Shown: in pieces, positions 17,398 through 25,736 of the stretch
Numbering within the stretch: position 1 is the first letter of the stretch
Layout of the letters: each line of letters starts with the position of its first letter
DNA from: Clostridia bacterium
GTDB lineage: Bacteria; Bacillota; Clostridia; Lachnospirales; Lachnospiraceae
NCBI GenBank assembly: GCA_910575245.1
Contig: CAJTEN010000020.1
Location: 1-64,000, forward strand
Direction of reading: 5' to 3'
Length of the DNA stretch: 64,000 nucleotides
Program-made: the position numbers and the translations under genes
The notes under the pieces: model-generated
The model's input: only the letters and a program-made list of their open reading frames with translations
Database searches by the model: none
What the model was told of the DNA's origin: nothing

Positions 17398-17551
17398 GTT
17401 ACTATTCACGGCCCAGCCGCTCATAGTAACATGATGCACACAAAATGCTCCATAGTCGCATTTTGGCGCTCTCCAACTCGGATTTTCTGTGACTTCCGCT
17501 TTGCTCCATTCACAAAAAACACCTCGCGGTATATCAGCCGTGAATAGTAAC
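17398..17551. mobile_element. MITE family A, copy 1 (154 bp)
   Basis: Perfect 15-bp terminal inverted repeats GTTACTATTCACGGC/GCCGTGAATAGTAAC bound a 154-bp non-coding element. It is flanked by an 8-bp duplication GTTATTTT (17390-17397 and 17552-17559). It is nearly identical to the copy at 25492-25645. The 8-bp duplication and G-T-x-A-C ends recall IS66-type elements, which is an inference. It lies between the XRE operon promoter region and the hemerythrin gene. Confidence 0.9.
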
Positions 17552-17700
17552 GTTATTTTCTCCCATATAGGTAGCAGTCTCCCGACTATTGCAGCCGGCG
17601 GCCGCGGTATGATATAATCATGATTGCGGCAACAGGTGATTCGCCTGCCCCTTACCGCAGTGAATGAAATAATATAATATTGTAGGAAAGGATGTCCATA

Positions 17701-18528
17701 ATGTTTGAATTTACAAATGATTGTAAAACAGGAATAGAAAATATTGATGAAGAGCACAAATACCTCTTTGAATTACTGAACAAGGCACATATTCTTGCGA
17801 CCACTGATTACCACGGCGACTATTATCATCGGATTAAAGAAATGATGGCAGAACTGGACAGCTATGCAGAGCAGCATTTTAGTCACGAGGAGGAATACAT
17901 GACTCAGATCCGTGATCCGGAATTATTTTCCCAGCGCAAACAGCATGCGTTCTTCCGGGAAAAAATACTTACGCTTGACCTTGTTAATATAGATGACATA
18001 AAGGAACAGCAGCGCGTTCTTACCGAACTGGTCAATTTCCTTGCCAAATGGCTTTACAGCCATATCCTGAGCAGTGATATGCTTATCGGAAAGCTTGCTC
18101 CGTTGGAGGAATGGATGGTAGAAGAAAATCCCTGTGAATTTACACAGGCCTACCTTGTGGGCATCGACTTGATTGACAGGGAGCACAAAGAAATCTTCCG
18201 CATAGCCGACAAGGCTTTTCAGATGGTGAAATACTATAACGCTTCCGCGGGTTTTGACGATATCGTCACAGCGCTAAATGAGCTCAAGGTGTGCATCGCT
18301 GAACATTTTGACGACGAGGAAGCGTACATGGAAGAAATTCATTATGAAGCCCTTGGCGCGCAGAAACGTGCCCATGCAGCTTATATCGACAAACTGGAAA
18401 ATATTAATTTCAGCGAAGCTGAAACGAATCCTCAGAAATACTTTCAGAAATTGATCGAATTTCTAATCGGCTGGCTGATCAACCATATCACAAATATGGA
18501 TAAAAAGATATCTGCGTCCATGTCGTAA
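17701..18528 (+). CDS. Tandem-domain bacteriohemerythrin
   Basis: A 275-residue soluble protein made of two hemerythrin four-helix domains. Domain 1 (about 1-135) has TGIENIDEEHKYLFELL, HFSHEEEYM, QHAFF and YSHI. Domain 2 (about 145-275) has GIDLIDREHKEIF, HFDDEEAYM, RAHAAYI and NHI. These His/Glu/Asp positions form a di-iron site that binds O2, NO or related ligands, useful for oxygen protection in an anaerobe. Usual bacteriohemerythrins are single-domain, so this is a fusion or duplication. In domain 2 the third-helix HxxxE His is replaced (HFDDEE against HFSHEE). The start at 17701 is preferred over 17692, which lies within the AGGAAAGG ribosome-binding site. Confidence 0.9.
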   Translation: MFEFTNDCKTGIENIDEEHKYLFELLNKAHILATTDYHGDYYHRIKEMMAELDSYAEQHFSHEEEYMTQIRDPELFSQRKQHAFFREKILTLDLVNIDDIKEQQRVLTELVNFLAKWLYSHILSSDMLIGKLAPLEEWMVEENPCEFTQAYLVGIDLIDREHKEIFRIADKAFQMVKYYNASAGFDDIVTALNELKVCIAEHFDDEEAYMEEIHYEALGAQKRAHAAYIDKLENINFSEAETNPQKYFQKLIEFLIGWLINHITNMDKKISASMS

Positions 18529-18532
18529 ACAT

Positions 18533-18575
18533 AAGGTGTAAAGCCGGTTGGATGAGCCGGGCTTTACACCTTTTT
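18533..18575. terminator. Bidirectional rho-independent terminator
   Basis: AAGGTGTAAAGCC and GGGCTTTACACCTT pair around a short loop and are followed by T-rich sequence. It serves the hemerythrin gene and, reversed, probably the lipoprotein operon ending at 18621. Confidence 0.85.
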
Positions 18576-18620
18576 GTATCGGATGCACACATGCAGTCAA
18601 GCTGCATGGCGGGTGTACGC

Positions 18621-19568
18621 TCAAATGTTTCCCACATTTTCTTCCGTCAGCTCCTGAAAGGGAATCTCTGTTTTCTCACTTTCCATTCCCTGCTCCTTCC
18701 GCCATTCCTCGTAAGCGCTTTTGCTGACAGGTACCGTGGATGTCATATTATACGTTCCACCCTCCATCAAATAATACACGATGCCGCTTTTTTCCGCATC
18801 CACTTCCTCCGGATACGGGTTGCCGTCATAGTCCTGGTCCCTGAACTCCTTTTCCCAGGCATCCACCATGAAAGTACACTGATAGCTGTCTGACGCCGCC
18901 TGGTACCGATGGAGCATGTATGGCCAGAAGTCCCCCATAGGCGCCATTCCCTGATTGTGGGACAGTCCTTCCTCTATCAGCCCGTTTTCATAAAAAGTCC
19001 CGCCGGGAAATCCTGAATATTCTTCCCGCACAGTGTCCGTTGCCTCATCATAATCATAGATAACTTCCCTCATACCTGCCATGGAAGCCGATGTAATGCA
19101 GAGGATCAGTTCGTCTTCTCCGTCCTTATCCACATCGAAAATCGCAAATGTATTGCCCGAAAGGGCAGCTGATCCGTCAAATCCACAAGCCGTTCCGTCG
19201 GGATAGATCTGCTTCGTGATAACATCCGTCAGCACTGCCTGATATTTTTGCAGCCTTGCCGATCTGGTATCCTTCTGCTCCTCTTCCGGCATTTTCTGCT
19301 GCCCCGCGTCCTGCCCTGCCCCATCTCCGGTTTTTTCCGGGACACTCTGCATCGCCTCATCCTCCGTAATATCCTGTATAATGATTTGACCGGTTTCTGC
19401 TTCCTGCTGTTGTTTTTCCTCTTGTCCGGGCAGTTCTTCTGCCGTATTATCCTCTTGCGCTGCTTTCGTCCCTTCCTCGGTAACTTCCTTTTTACCGCAT
19501 CCGGCCAGCGCAAACACTGTCAGTACATACATAATCATCGTTATTTTTTTCACTTTATATTTTATCAT
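18621..19568 (-). CDS. Secreted lipoprotein, function unknown
   Basis: A 315-residue protein with a lipoprotein signal peptide: MIKYKVKKITMIMYVLTVFA and then LAGC as lipobox. A Glu/Gln-rich linker of about 75 residues follows, then a globular domain starting near SARLQKYQAVLTDVI that contains FAIFDVDKDGEDELIL. That segment is an EF-hand-like calcium loop pattern seen in VCBS/FG-GAP-like or DUF-type extracellular proteins. The start at 19568 has GAGG upstream. It is the last gene of a BlaI-BlaR-like operon, 56 bp after the M56 gene, and is presumably anchored outside the membrane. It may be the regulated output of that sensor pair. Confidence 0.75.
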   Translation of the reverse strand: MIKYKVKKITMIMYVLTVFALAGCGKKEVTEEGTKAAQEDNTAEELPGQEEKQQQEAETGQIIIQDITEDEAMQSVPEKTGDGAGQDAGQQKMPEEEQKDTRSARLQKYQAVLTDVITKQIYPDGTACGFDGSAALSGNTFAIFDVDKDGEDELILCITSASMAGMREVIYDYDEATDTVREEYSGFPGGTFYENGLIEEGLSHNQGMAPMGDFWPYMLHRYQAASDSYQCTFMVDAWEKEFRDQDYDGNPYPEEVDAEKSGIVYYLMEGGTYNMTSTVPVSKSAYEEWRKEQGMESEKTEIPFQELTEENVGNI

Positions 19569-19623
19569 CTTTTCCTCATTTTTGCGCTGCTCTATTGCGC
19601 AAATCCCTTTCATCTTTTTTGCA

Positions 19624-21422
19624 TTAATGTTGTGCACCCTCAGGATAAGGACCGTAAATATTGCTTACCGCCAGAATCTCCCTGTCAACATCTACCTCAT
19701 AAAAAGTACCGTCTTCCATCGTCAATCTCAGCCAGTCAGGCTCACGCCCATCTGCCGGTTCTATTTTCGTGACCGTCCCTTCCGGGCAAAGCGGGCTGTG
19801 TTCCAGAAACCAGACCGCCAGTTCGTCATTCTCCATCGCTTCTGCGTTTTCCGGAAGCACGAGCTGCTGCACATCTGAGTACCAGACTCTTCTGGCGCTT
19901 ACGATGTCAATCGACGGAATTATGCCATAGCCATCCTTTTCTCCCATGCTGTAGCTGTAAAACACTCTGCTGTGTTTCATATCGTCTTCACTTCGGGCAA
20001 ATGCCAGCATGCCGATCTCATTATAACCATAAACACACGTTTCCACCTGATATCCGGTCAGATCATAAAGCTCCCTGAGTGCCCTCCTCGCTAAATTCTC
20101 TATCTTCTCCTGCTCTTCCTGCTTACCGGTAAGCTCCGTCAGCCAGTCAGCCGCAGCCGTATAGCGTAAATCCGGCTCTCTGTAACCTTCCCTGTGTTCC
20201 TGCGGATGGACCCGGATGCCTGTTTCTTCTTCTCCGGCCCGCTCTTCCTGCACATTTTCTGTATCGGGATCCTGTACCCGGTTATCAATATCCGGACTGT
20301 TTTCTTTCTGTACCGGCCAGGAATCCCCATCGGCAGTCTTTTCTGTTTTACTCCCGGTATCCGCAGCCTGCTCACGGTACATTTCTTCTTCCGCCCTCGC
20401 TTTCTGCACCGGAAAACAAAGCCCGCATAAAAACAGGCAAAGCAACAGGCAGACGGGTAACGGCCATACTCTTGTTCTTTTATGCTCCGACACAATATTT
20501 TCCAGCCGTGTCTTCATATTTTTTCCGTTTCCGGAAATCGGCGTAATTCCAAGGACAAGCCGCCCGAAATTCTGCACTCCCTGCACAATTTCCAGAAGCG
20601 CATAGCCATAAGCCTTTCTCTCCGATAGCGAGACTCCCCTCAGCGCTCTTGCATCACAGGCATATTCCGCATCCTCCCGGGCTCGGGCCGCTCCCAGCCA
20701 CACAAGCGGATTCCACCAGTACAGGATACACAGCAGAATCCGAAGCGCCGTCCAAATATGGTCTTTCTGCCTGTAATGGGTCTCTTCGTGCAGAAGCGCC
20801 AAAGCGCACAGCTCCCAGTTCTCTGCCGTCTGCCTTGAAAGCAGAATACAGGGATGAAAGACCCCGAACAGGCAGGGAGATACCGCCTCGTTTCGAATAT
20901 AAACCGGAACCAGTCTTTTATCCGGCAGCCGCTCCATCTGTCCTATACGCCGTTTCAGGCTTCCATTTATCAAAATAACATAACCGGCACAGAAAATGCT
21001 TCCTGATATCCAGATACTGGCCAGACAGCTTACCACTCCCCTTCTCTGATGCTCCGGCAGCCTTTCCGTCTGCACTTCTCCCCGCGTGTTTCCGCCGCTT
21101 CCGGTCAGGGAAACCGCTTCTGTTATCCCGCGTATCTTCACTTCCGCCGACTCTGCACCCTGTGCATTTCCCACAATAGCCGCATGGTCTGCAATTGTTT
21201 CTTCAACCTCTTCGGCATCTTCCCAAATACCAAAGCTTCCCCGGCCGTCTCCGGCAGTACAGGAACCGGAATCATCGTAAACGGAAGCAGCAGGCGGACT
21301 GCCGGAAGCAGCCACAGCGCATACAGGACCTCCGGCGAAAGCCTGCCGCGCAGTTTGCTCCGGACAAGAAGCAGCACCCCGATCAGGCTCCCTGAGCCGA
21401 CAAGAAAGCAAATAAATCTCAT
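19624..21422 (-). pseudogene. BlaR1/MecR1-like M56 membrane metallopeptidase, frameshifted
   Basis: The N-terminus in one frame (21422, MRFICFLVGSGSLIGVLL, two membrane helices, ALWLLPAVRLLLPF) is typical of BlaR1-type proteins but ends at 21138. The rest, in another frame open to 19624, carries the M56 zinc motif HEETH (near 20780), the following RQKDHIWTALR and YWWNPLVW segments, and further membrane helices. An indel between about 21140 and 21290 is therefore needed to restore the protein. The C-terminal extracytoplasmic part is not a penicillin-binding domain. The gene would sense a signal and cleave the BlaI repressor. It is inactive as read unless the shift is a sequencing error or recoded. 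Confidence 0.75.
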
Positions 21423-21808
21423 CTTTCATCCCTCTTTTCTCCCGCCTGATCCAGGATGCTCTTTAGTTCCGCAATATCTTCAGGCGACAACACCCGCTCC
21501 TTTACCGCGTTGCTGACCATATAGAGCAGATTTCCCTGATACACCCGGTCTAAAATGGAGGCCGTCTCTTCCTTCACGGTCTCTTCCCTGTTCCATACAG
21601 CATAATACTGCTTTACTTTCCCGCTTTCATCCATGCCGACAGCGCCCTTTTCCAACATTCGCTTCAGAAAAGAGGTCACTGCATGCTTCGTCCATCTCTT
21701 CTTCTCCTGCAGCGCGTCACAAATCTCCCGCAGTCCTACCGAGCCGCGCTCCCAAAGCACCTGCATAATATACCATTCATTTTCCGACAAACCTTTTCTG
21801 TAGTTCAC
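21419..21808 (-). CDS. BlaI/MecI-family transcriptional repressor
   Basis: A 129-residue winged-helix protein with the family opening LSENEWYIMQVLWERG, the recognition segment RWTKHAVTSFLKRMLEKG and the C-terminal dimerisation helix region. Such repressors hold their own operon off until cleaved by a partner M56 peptidase. Its stop overlaps the start of the M56 gene by 4 bp (ATGA). A promoter lies at 21850-21878. AATCATTTGATT at 21831-21842 lies between promoter and gene and could be the operator. Confidence 0.9.
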   Translation of the reverse strand: MNYRKGLSENEWYIMQVLWERGSVGLREICDALQEKKRWTKHAVTSFLKRMLEKGAVGMDESGKVKQYYAVWNREETVKEETASILDRVYQGNLLYMVSNAVKERVLSPEDIAELKSILDQAGEKRDER

Positions 21809-21849
21809 TGCTGTTTACCTCCTTCCTGTTAATCATTTGATTCACATGA

Positions 21850-21878
21850 ACTTTATCATAGAACCGCAAAGTAGTCAA
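21850..21878 (-). promoter_or_regulatory. Promoter of the BlaI-type operon
   Basis: TTGACT (21878-21873) and TAAAGT (21855-21850) are separated by 17 bp on the minus strand, about 42 bp before the BlaI start. Confidence 0.5.
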
Positions 21879-21893
21879 GACATGAAAACAAGC

Positions 21894-21919
21894 AAAAAAG
21901 CACCCCAAAAAGGTGCTTG
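21894..21919 (-). terminator. Terminator of the MotA/MotB-like operon
   Basis: On the minus strand AAGCACC-loop-GGTGCTT is followed by TTTT, about 50 bp after the OmpA/MotB-like stop. Confidence 0.8.
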
Positions 21920-21966
21920 ATGCATTTATATTATATTATGCCGTACGGTATTCCTTCCGAAAATAA

Positions 21967-22869
21967 TTATTCCTGCTCCAAAACCCCCGAAATCTTCTCT
22001 ATCATTTCATCCTCTTTCAGGCGGAATTTGATTTCCACCCTCCTGGAAGCCAGCATATCCACCTCCTGTGTGGGATTGCCCGATGCATCCTTCTGATAGA
22101 CCGGATTGCTCCATGATTTTCCATTGACGGTAAGCAGCTTCTGAAGCTGCTCGGTCTTTGCCTCACTAAGACCGTTTCTCTTATCCAGGCAGAAATCCGC
22201 CACCGCGTTGGCGCGGGCATAGGACAGTTCCATATTGCTCTGATAGCTGCCGTCCGTATCTGTATGTCCTTCAATAATGATTTCTGCGATATAATCGCGA
22301 AACTGATCCTGAAGCAGCACATCCAGGTACATTGGAATAATATTCTTTAAGGTCTCCCTGCTGTCCGCTGTCAGGGAAGCACTGTTATACCTAAAAAGCA
22401 CATCGGAAGAAAACGTAATGGAGCCTGTCTGGGCATCCACCTTCATTGTGGAATTGCTGAAGGCGGACTGCAGCGCCCCGATAATGTCCGTGCGGATCCC
22501 CACGATATCCTTCAGTTCCTGCTTTGTAGTTGTCAGCTCCTGTCTGGCATTCTCTATCTCCAGGTATGCGTTGTTCAGCTCTTCCTGCGTCAACGCTGCC
22601 TGCTCATAAGCCTGCTGCAGCTGTGCCAGTGAAGAGGCAAGTTCCTCATTGGAATTCTCCAGATCTTCTATCGTCTCATCCAGCTTGCTCTGTGCCGTGT
22701 CAAGCTCCAGCCTGGTCCGGTCCAGATCATTCGTTTTCTGCCTGTATATGGTGAGCGTAATCGCTATCAGTAAAATAAAAATTAGTAAAAGCGCCGCCAT
22801 CATATCCGAATAGGACTGCCAGTAGCTGTGCTCCGCAAAAGCTTCCCTGTTCCTTCGTCTATTCTTCAT
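21967..22869 (-). CDS. MotB/OmpA-domain membrane protein (ZorB-like)
   Basis: A 300-residue protein with a short basic N-terminus and one membrane helix. The helix is preceded by WQSYSDMMAALLLIF, in which the Asp in SDM matches the proton-carrying aspartate of MotB-type stators. A coiled coil of about 80 residues and a C-terminal OmpA/MotB peptidoglycan-binding domain follow (IIIEGHTDTDGSYQSN, LSYARANAV). It would form an ion-driven channel with the MotA-like partner, whose gene it overlaps by 11 bp. No flagellar genes are near. The layout equals the ZorAB motor pair of Zorya defence systems, but no ZorC, ZorD or ZorE is adjacent. Confidence 0.8.
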   Translation of the reverse strand: MKNRRRNREAFAEHSYWQSYSDMMAALLLIFILLIAITLTIYRQKTNDLDRTRLELDTAQSKLDETIEDLENSNEELASSLAQLQQAYEQAALTQEELNNAYLEIENARQELTTTKQELKDIVGIRTDIIGALQSAFSNSTMKVDAQTGSITFSSDVLFRYNSASLTADSRETLKNIIPMYLDVLLQDQFRDYIAEIIIEGHTDTDGSYQSNMELSYARANAVADFCLDKRNGLSEAKTEQLQKLLTVNGKSWSNPVYQKDASGNPTQEVDMLASRRVEIKFRLKEDEMIEKISGVLEQE

Positions 22870-24022
22870 ATAAATTCCTCATCTGTCCAAATGTGTATAA
22901 CTGGCTGCTGAGCTCGTCGCTCATATCACTGCACGTATCCGCCAGCATTTTCTTCTGCTCCGCAATCTGCTTCGCAAACAGCTCCTGTCTTTCCATAACT
23001 TTTGCAAGAGCTTCCTGTACATTGCGGTTTACCTCCACTAACGCAGTCACCGCTTCCACCATATCCGACGCCCTTGCCGCACTGGCAGCCTGCGACTCTC
23101 CCGCGTTCTTCAGCGTATTCCCGAGTTTCATAAAATCCGTATCCAGAGCGGCCTGCATCTGCTCGGTAAATTTATCCACGATACGCTCCACACCTGCCGC
23201 CTGGTCTGCCCCATTACCTTCCATTATTTCAAGCATCTTCTTCAGGGAATTGGCCATCCCCGCCTGATAGACAAGCATCGCCGCCATACCTTCATCGCCT
23301 TTTCCGCCGACAGGCTGTGCAGTCTGGCGGAACGCGCACAAAAACTCGTCCAGTACCTCATAGGCATCAGACATGATGCTCCGGTAAACGAAATTGAACA
23401 CCAACGAAAAGAAAATGCCATATACCGAAGTGTGGAAAGCCACTTTCATCCCCGAAAGCAGGGAACCCACATTATCGGAAATCGTGAAAATATCGTCCCC
23501 GCTGAACGCGCCCAGTCCCATCGACAGACCGAGAAACGTTCCCAGAATCCCCAGGCCCGTAAGCGTCCCGGAGATCCCGGAATTAAAGAAATTCATTCCT
23601 GCCCGGTCCAGAAGATCCTCATTGATATATTCCTCCAGGTCACAGGGGGTATCTGCTGCCCGCTTCGTCTTCGCGCCTTTTACACGCTGACGGTATTTAT
23701 TAAACGCCGTCTGCAGTTCTTCCTCTTCGAAAACCCTGTCATTATCCCGGTAATTTCCCCAGAGATTCTTTCCTTTCGCCTCCTTGTATTCTTTCTGCAG
23801 ACGGAACGTGGCCTCTTCCAGGTCATAAGTTAATCTGTTAAGCCTGCCGAAACTGATGGAAGATATGAAAAAAAGAATCCCGATGATGATCAGGAACCCG
23901 ATATTGATCGCCAGATTTACCAAAGAAATCTCTTCCCCTGTAAATACTCCATTCAAATAAAGCACAAACGCCACAACAATGGCATACAAAAAATACAGTA
24001 CATAATACAACCTGCTCTTCAT
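22859..24022 (-). CDS. MotA/TolQ/ExbB-like channel protein (ZorA-like)
   Basis: A 387-residue protein. Two hydrophobic segments lie at the N-terminus and two more at about residues 150-215 (GISGTLTGLGILGTFLGLSM; HTSVYGIFFSLVFNFVY), the MotA/ExbB fold. A C-terminal helical tail of about 150 residues follows, rich in Ala, Glu and Gln (VEAVTALVEVNRNVQEALAK). It should assemble with the OmpA-type protein as a proton- or sodium-driven unit. The long cytoplasmic tail is more like ZorA than like flagellar MotA, though shorter than known ZorA tails. First gene of a two-gene operon. Confidence 0.8.
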   Translation of the reverse strand: MKSRLYYVLYFLYAIVVAFVLYLNGVFTGEEISLVNLAINIGFLIIIGILFFISSISFGRLNRLTYDLEEATFRLQKEYKEAKGKNLWGNYRDNDRVFEEEELQTAFNKYRQRVKGAKTKRAADTPCDLEEYINEDLLDRAGMNFFNSGISGTLTGLGILGTFLGLSMGLGAFSGDDIFTISDNVGSLLSGMKVAFHTSVYGIFFSLVFNFVYRSIMSDAYEVLDEFLCAFRQTAQPVGGKGDEGMAAMLVYQAGMANSLKKMLEIMEGNGADQAAGVERIVDKFTEQMQAALDTDFMKLGNTLKNAGESQAASAARASDMVEAVTALVEVNRNVQEALAKVMERQELFAKQIAEQKKMLADTCSDMSDELSSQLYTFGQMRNLYEE

Positions 24023-24182
24023 CCGTACTCCCGTCCTTTTCCTCTGTTGCTACAGTTATTGTTACAATTGTCCACAAAATTATTCCCGCGGCTTATTAAT
24101 TTGTGTTTCTAATGTCGTTAATCATAAAACTATCATATTTTCACCAGAAGCTCAATAAGCTTAAGAATATCTTAAACAATAT

Positions 24183-24222
24183 AAAACCCGCTGATTTCCA
24201 ATGATACAATTCAGCGGGTTTT
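24183..24222 (-). terminator. Terminator after the aldo/keto reductase
   Basis: AAAACCCGCTGA and TCAGCGGGTTTT pair around 16 bp, ending in T-rich sequence on both strands. Confidence 0.85.
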
Positions 24223-24231
24223 CTTATTCTT

Positions 24232-25377
24232 TTAGGCGAATAATGCCTTCGCTTTCTGCATCCGCTCCGCAACCGGAACATGGAACGGACACCTGCCCTC
24301 ACAAGTCTTACAGCCGATACAGTCCGCCGCGTTTGCCGCAAGCTGCCCGTAATGCGCCCGAACCGTGCCCGGCACATCCTCCTGCATCACAGCCAGATCA
24401 TACAGCTTATTAACCATGGCAATATCAATCTTCACCGGACACGGTGCGCAGTGCCCGCAGTAAGTGCACTGCCCTGTGGAAAAGGCATGGCTGGGAGCCG
24501 ACGCCAGAACGCTGGCATAGTCTTTCTTCTCATCCGACGCCGTCTCATAGGCCACCGCTTCACAGACATGCTGCGGTGTATCGAAACCAACCATCACCGC
24601 AGCTACAGCCGGCCTTGTCAGAGAATAATGCAGACACTGCACCGGTGTCAACGCAACCCCAAAGGGCGATGCCTGGGCATCAAACAGCCGGCCGCCGGCA
24701 TATCCCTTCATCACGGTAATTCCCACACCTCTCCGCTCACAAAGTTTGTACAATTCTTCCCGCTCCGGTGCGATCCCGCCCAGATTCTCATCATAGCTTT
24801 CCACGAAATAATCATCTATATTCGACACCGGCGGCAGCATATCAAAGGCAGGGTTGACACTGAATAAGATCATCTCGATCTCACCCTGGCAGGCCGCAAG
24901 CTTCGCCACCTCCGGGTTATGGGAACTAATGCCGATATGACGGATCGTGCCGTCCCTTTTCAGCTGCCGCACATACTCCATAAATTCTCCGTTTATGACA
25001 GCGCTGAACTCTTCTACATCGTCAATAAAATGGATCATTCCCAGATCAATATAATCGGTCTGCATCCTCGACAGCAGATCTTCAAAAGCCGGCTTCACCT
25101 TCGTCAGCTCCCTCGTTCTGACATACTGTCCGTTTTCCCATGTGGAACCAATATGTCCCTGGATGATCCACTTCTCTCTCCGGCCTTTGATCGCAAGACC
25201 GATATTGGAACGGACATTCGGCTCTGACATCCAGCAGTCCAATATATTGATTCCTTCCTTTTCACAGGTATCTATAACTGCCTTGACCTCTTCCGTATTG
25301 TGGCGCTCCAGCCACTCCCCTCCCAGTCCGATCTCACTGACCATCAGCCCGGTCTTTCCTAGTTCTCTGTACCTCAT
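24232..25377 (-). CDS. Aldo/keto reductase with C-terminal 4Fe-4S ferredoxin domain
   Basis: A 381-residue oxidoreductase. The N-terminal 270 residues form an aldo/keto reductase barrel (MRYRELGKTGLMVSEIGLGG, NILDCWMSEP in place of the usual DTA(x)YG, GISSHNPEV, SVNPAF). The canonical catalytic Tyr is not obvious. The C-terminus has two Cys clusters (CTYCGHCAPCP and CIGCKTCEGRCP) for two 4Fe-4S centres. Such fusions are common in anaerobes and may use ferredoxin-type electrons. The start at 25377 has AAGGAG 10 bp upstream. Upstream in-frame codons run into a MITE and are not part of the gene. Confidence 0.85.
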   Translation of the reverse strand: MRYRELGKTGLMVSEIGLGGEWLERHNTEEVKAVIDTCEKEGINILDCWMSEPNVRSNIGLAIKGRREKWIIQGHIGSTWENGQYVRTRELTKVKPAFEDLLSRMQTDYIDLGMIHFIDDVEEFSAVINGEFMEYVRQLKRDGTIRHIGISSHNPEVAKLAACQGEIEMILFSVNPAFDMLPPVSNIDDYFVESYDENLGGIAPEREELYKLCERRGVGITVMKGYAGGRLFDAQASPFGVALTPVQCLHYSLTRPAVAAVMVGFDTPQHVCEAVAYETASDEKKDYASVLASAPSHAFSTGQCTYCGHCAPCPVKIDIAMVNKLYDLAVMQEDVPGTVRAHYGQLAANAADCIGCKTCEGRCPFHVPVAERMQKAKALFA

Positions 25378-25491
25378 ATGTAAGATTCTCCTTTCCATAA
25401 TCGTTTCCTGCTCCTTGTTCGATTGTATCATGGAGATATGAAGATACACAATAGGGAATGCACTTACAGGCAGAGCCGAATTACAGCCGAA

Positions 25492-25645
25492 GTTACTATT
25501 CACGGCCCAGCCGCTCATAGTAACATGATGCACACAAAATGCTCCATAGTCGCATTTTGGCGCTCCCCAACTCGGATTTTCTGTGACTTCCGCTTTGCTC
25601 CATTCACAAAAAACACCTCGCGGTATATCAGCCGTGAATAGTAAC
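25492..25645. mobile_element. MITE family A, copy 2 (154 bp)
   Basis: Same ends and length as the copy at 17398, differing at about one base. It is flanked by the perfect 8-bp duplication CAGCCGAA (25484-25491 and 25646-25653). It lies between the divergent aldo/keto reductase and MarR genes, ending 22 bp before the MarR -35 box. Confidence 0.9.
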
Positions 25646-25667
25646 CAGCCGAAAACACAGAAAACTC

Positions 25668-25718
25668 TTGACAATGGTACGAAATCATACTACACTAAAC
25701 AGTACGATTTCATACCAT
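25668..25718 (+). promoter_or_regulatory. MarR-MATE promoter with overlapping palindromic operator
   Basis: TTGACA (25668-25673) and TACACT (25691-25696) are 17 bp apart. Two 18-bp arms, ATGGTACGAAATCATACT (25674-25691) and AGTACGATTTCATACCAT (25701-25718), form a near-perfect inverted repeat covering the spacer and start region. This suits autorepression by the MarR protein. Confidence 0.75.
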
Positions 25719-25736
25719 ATACAACAGGAGGTATCT

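Noticed and set aside
17293..17757. A 154-codon open frame on the minus strand across 17.3-17.8 kb
   Set aside because: Most of it is the open frame inside the family A MITE and it overlaps the hemerythrin start. The same peptide appears at the second MITE copy, so it is element sequence and not a gene.
19624..21808. Beta-lactam resistance operon
   Set aside because: No beta-lactamase gene and no penicillin-binding sensor domain. Only the regulatory architecture is shared.
21967..24022. Complete Zorya defence system
   Set aside because: Only the two motor-like genes are present. No helicase, nuclease or other Zor effector lies beside them.
25378..25674. A long N-terminal extension of the aldo/keto reductase
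   Set aside because: The extension is translated MITE and promoter DNA. The family N-terminus and a good ribosome-binding site are at 25377.
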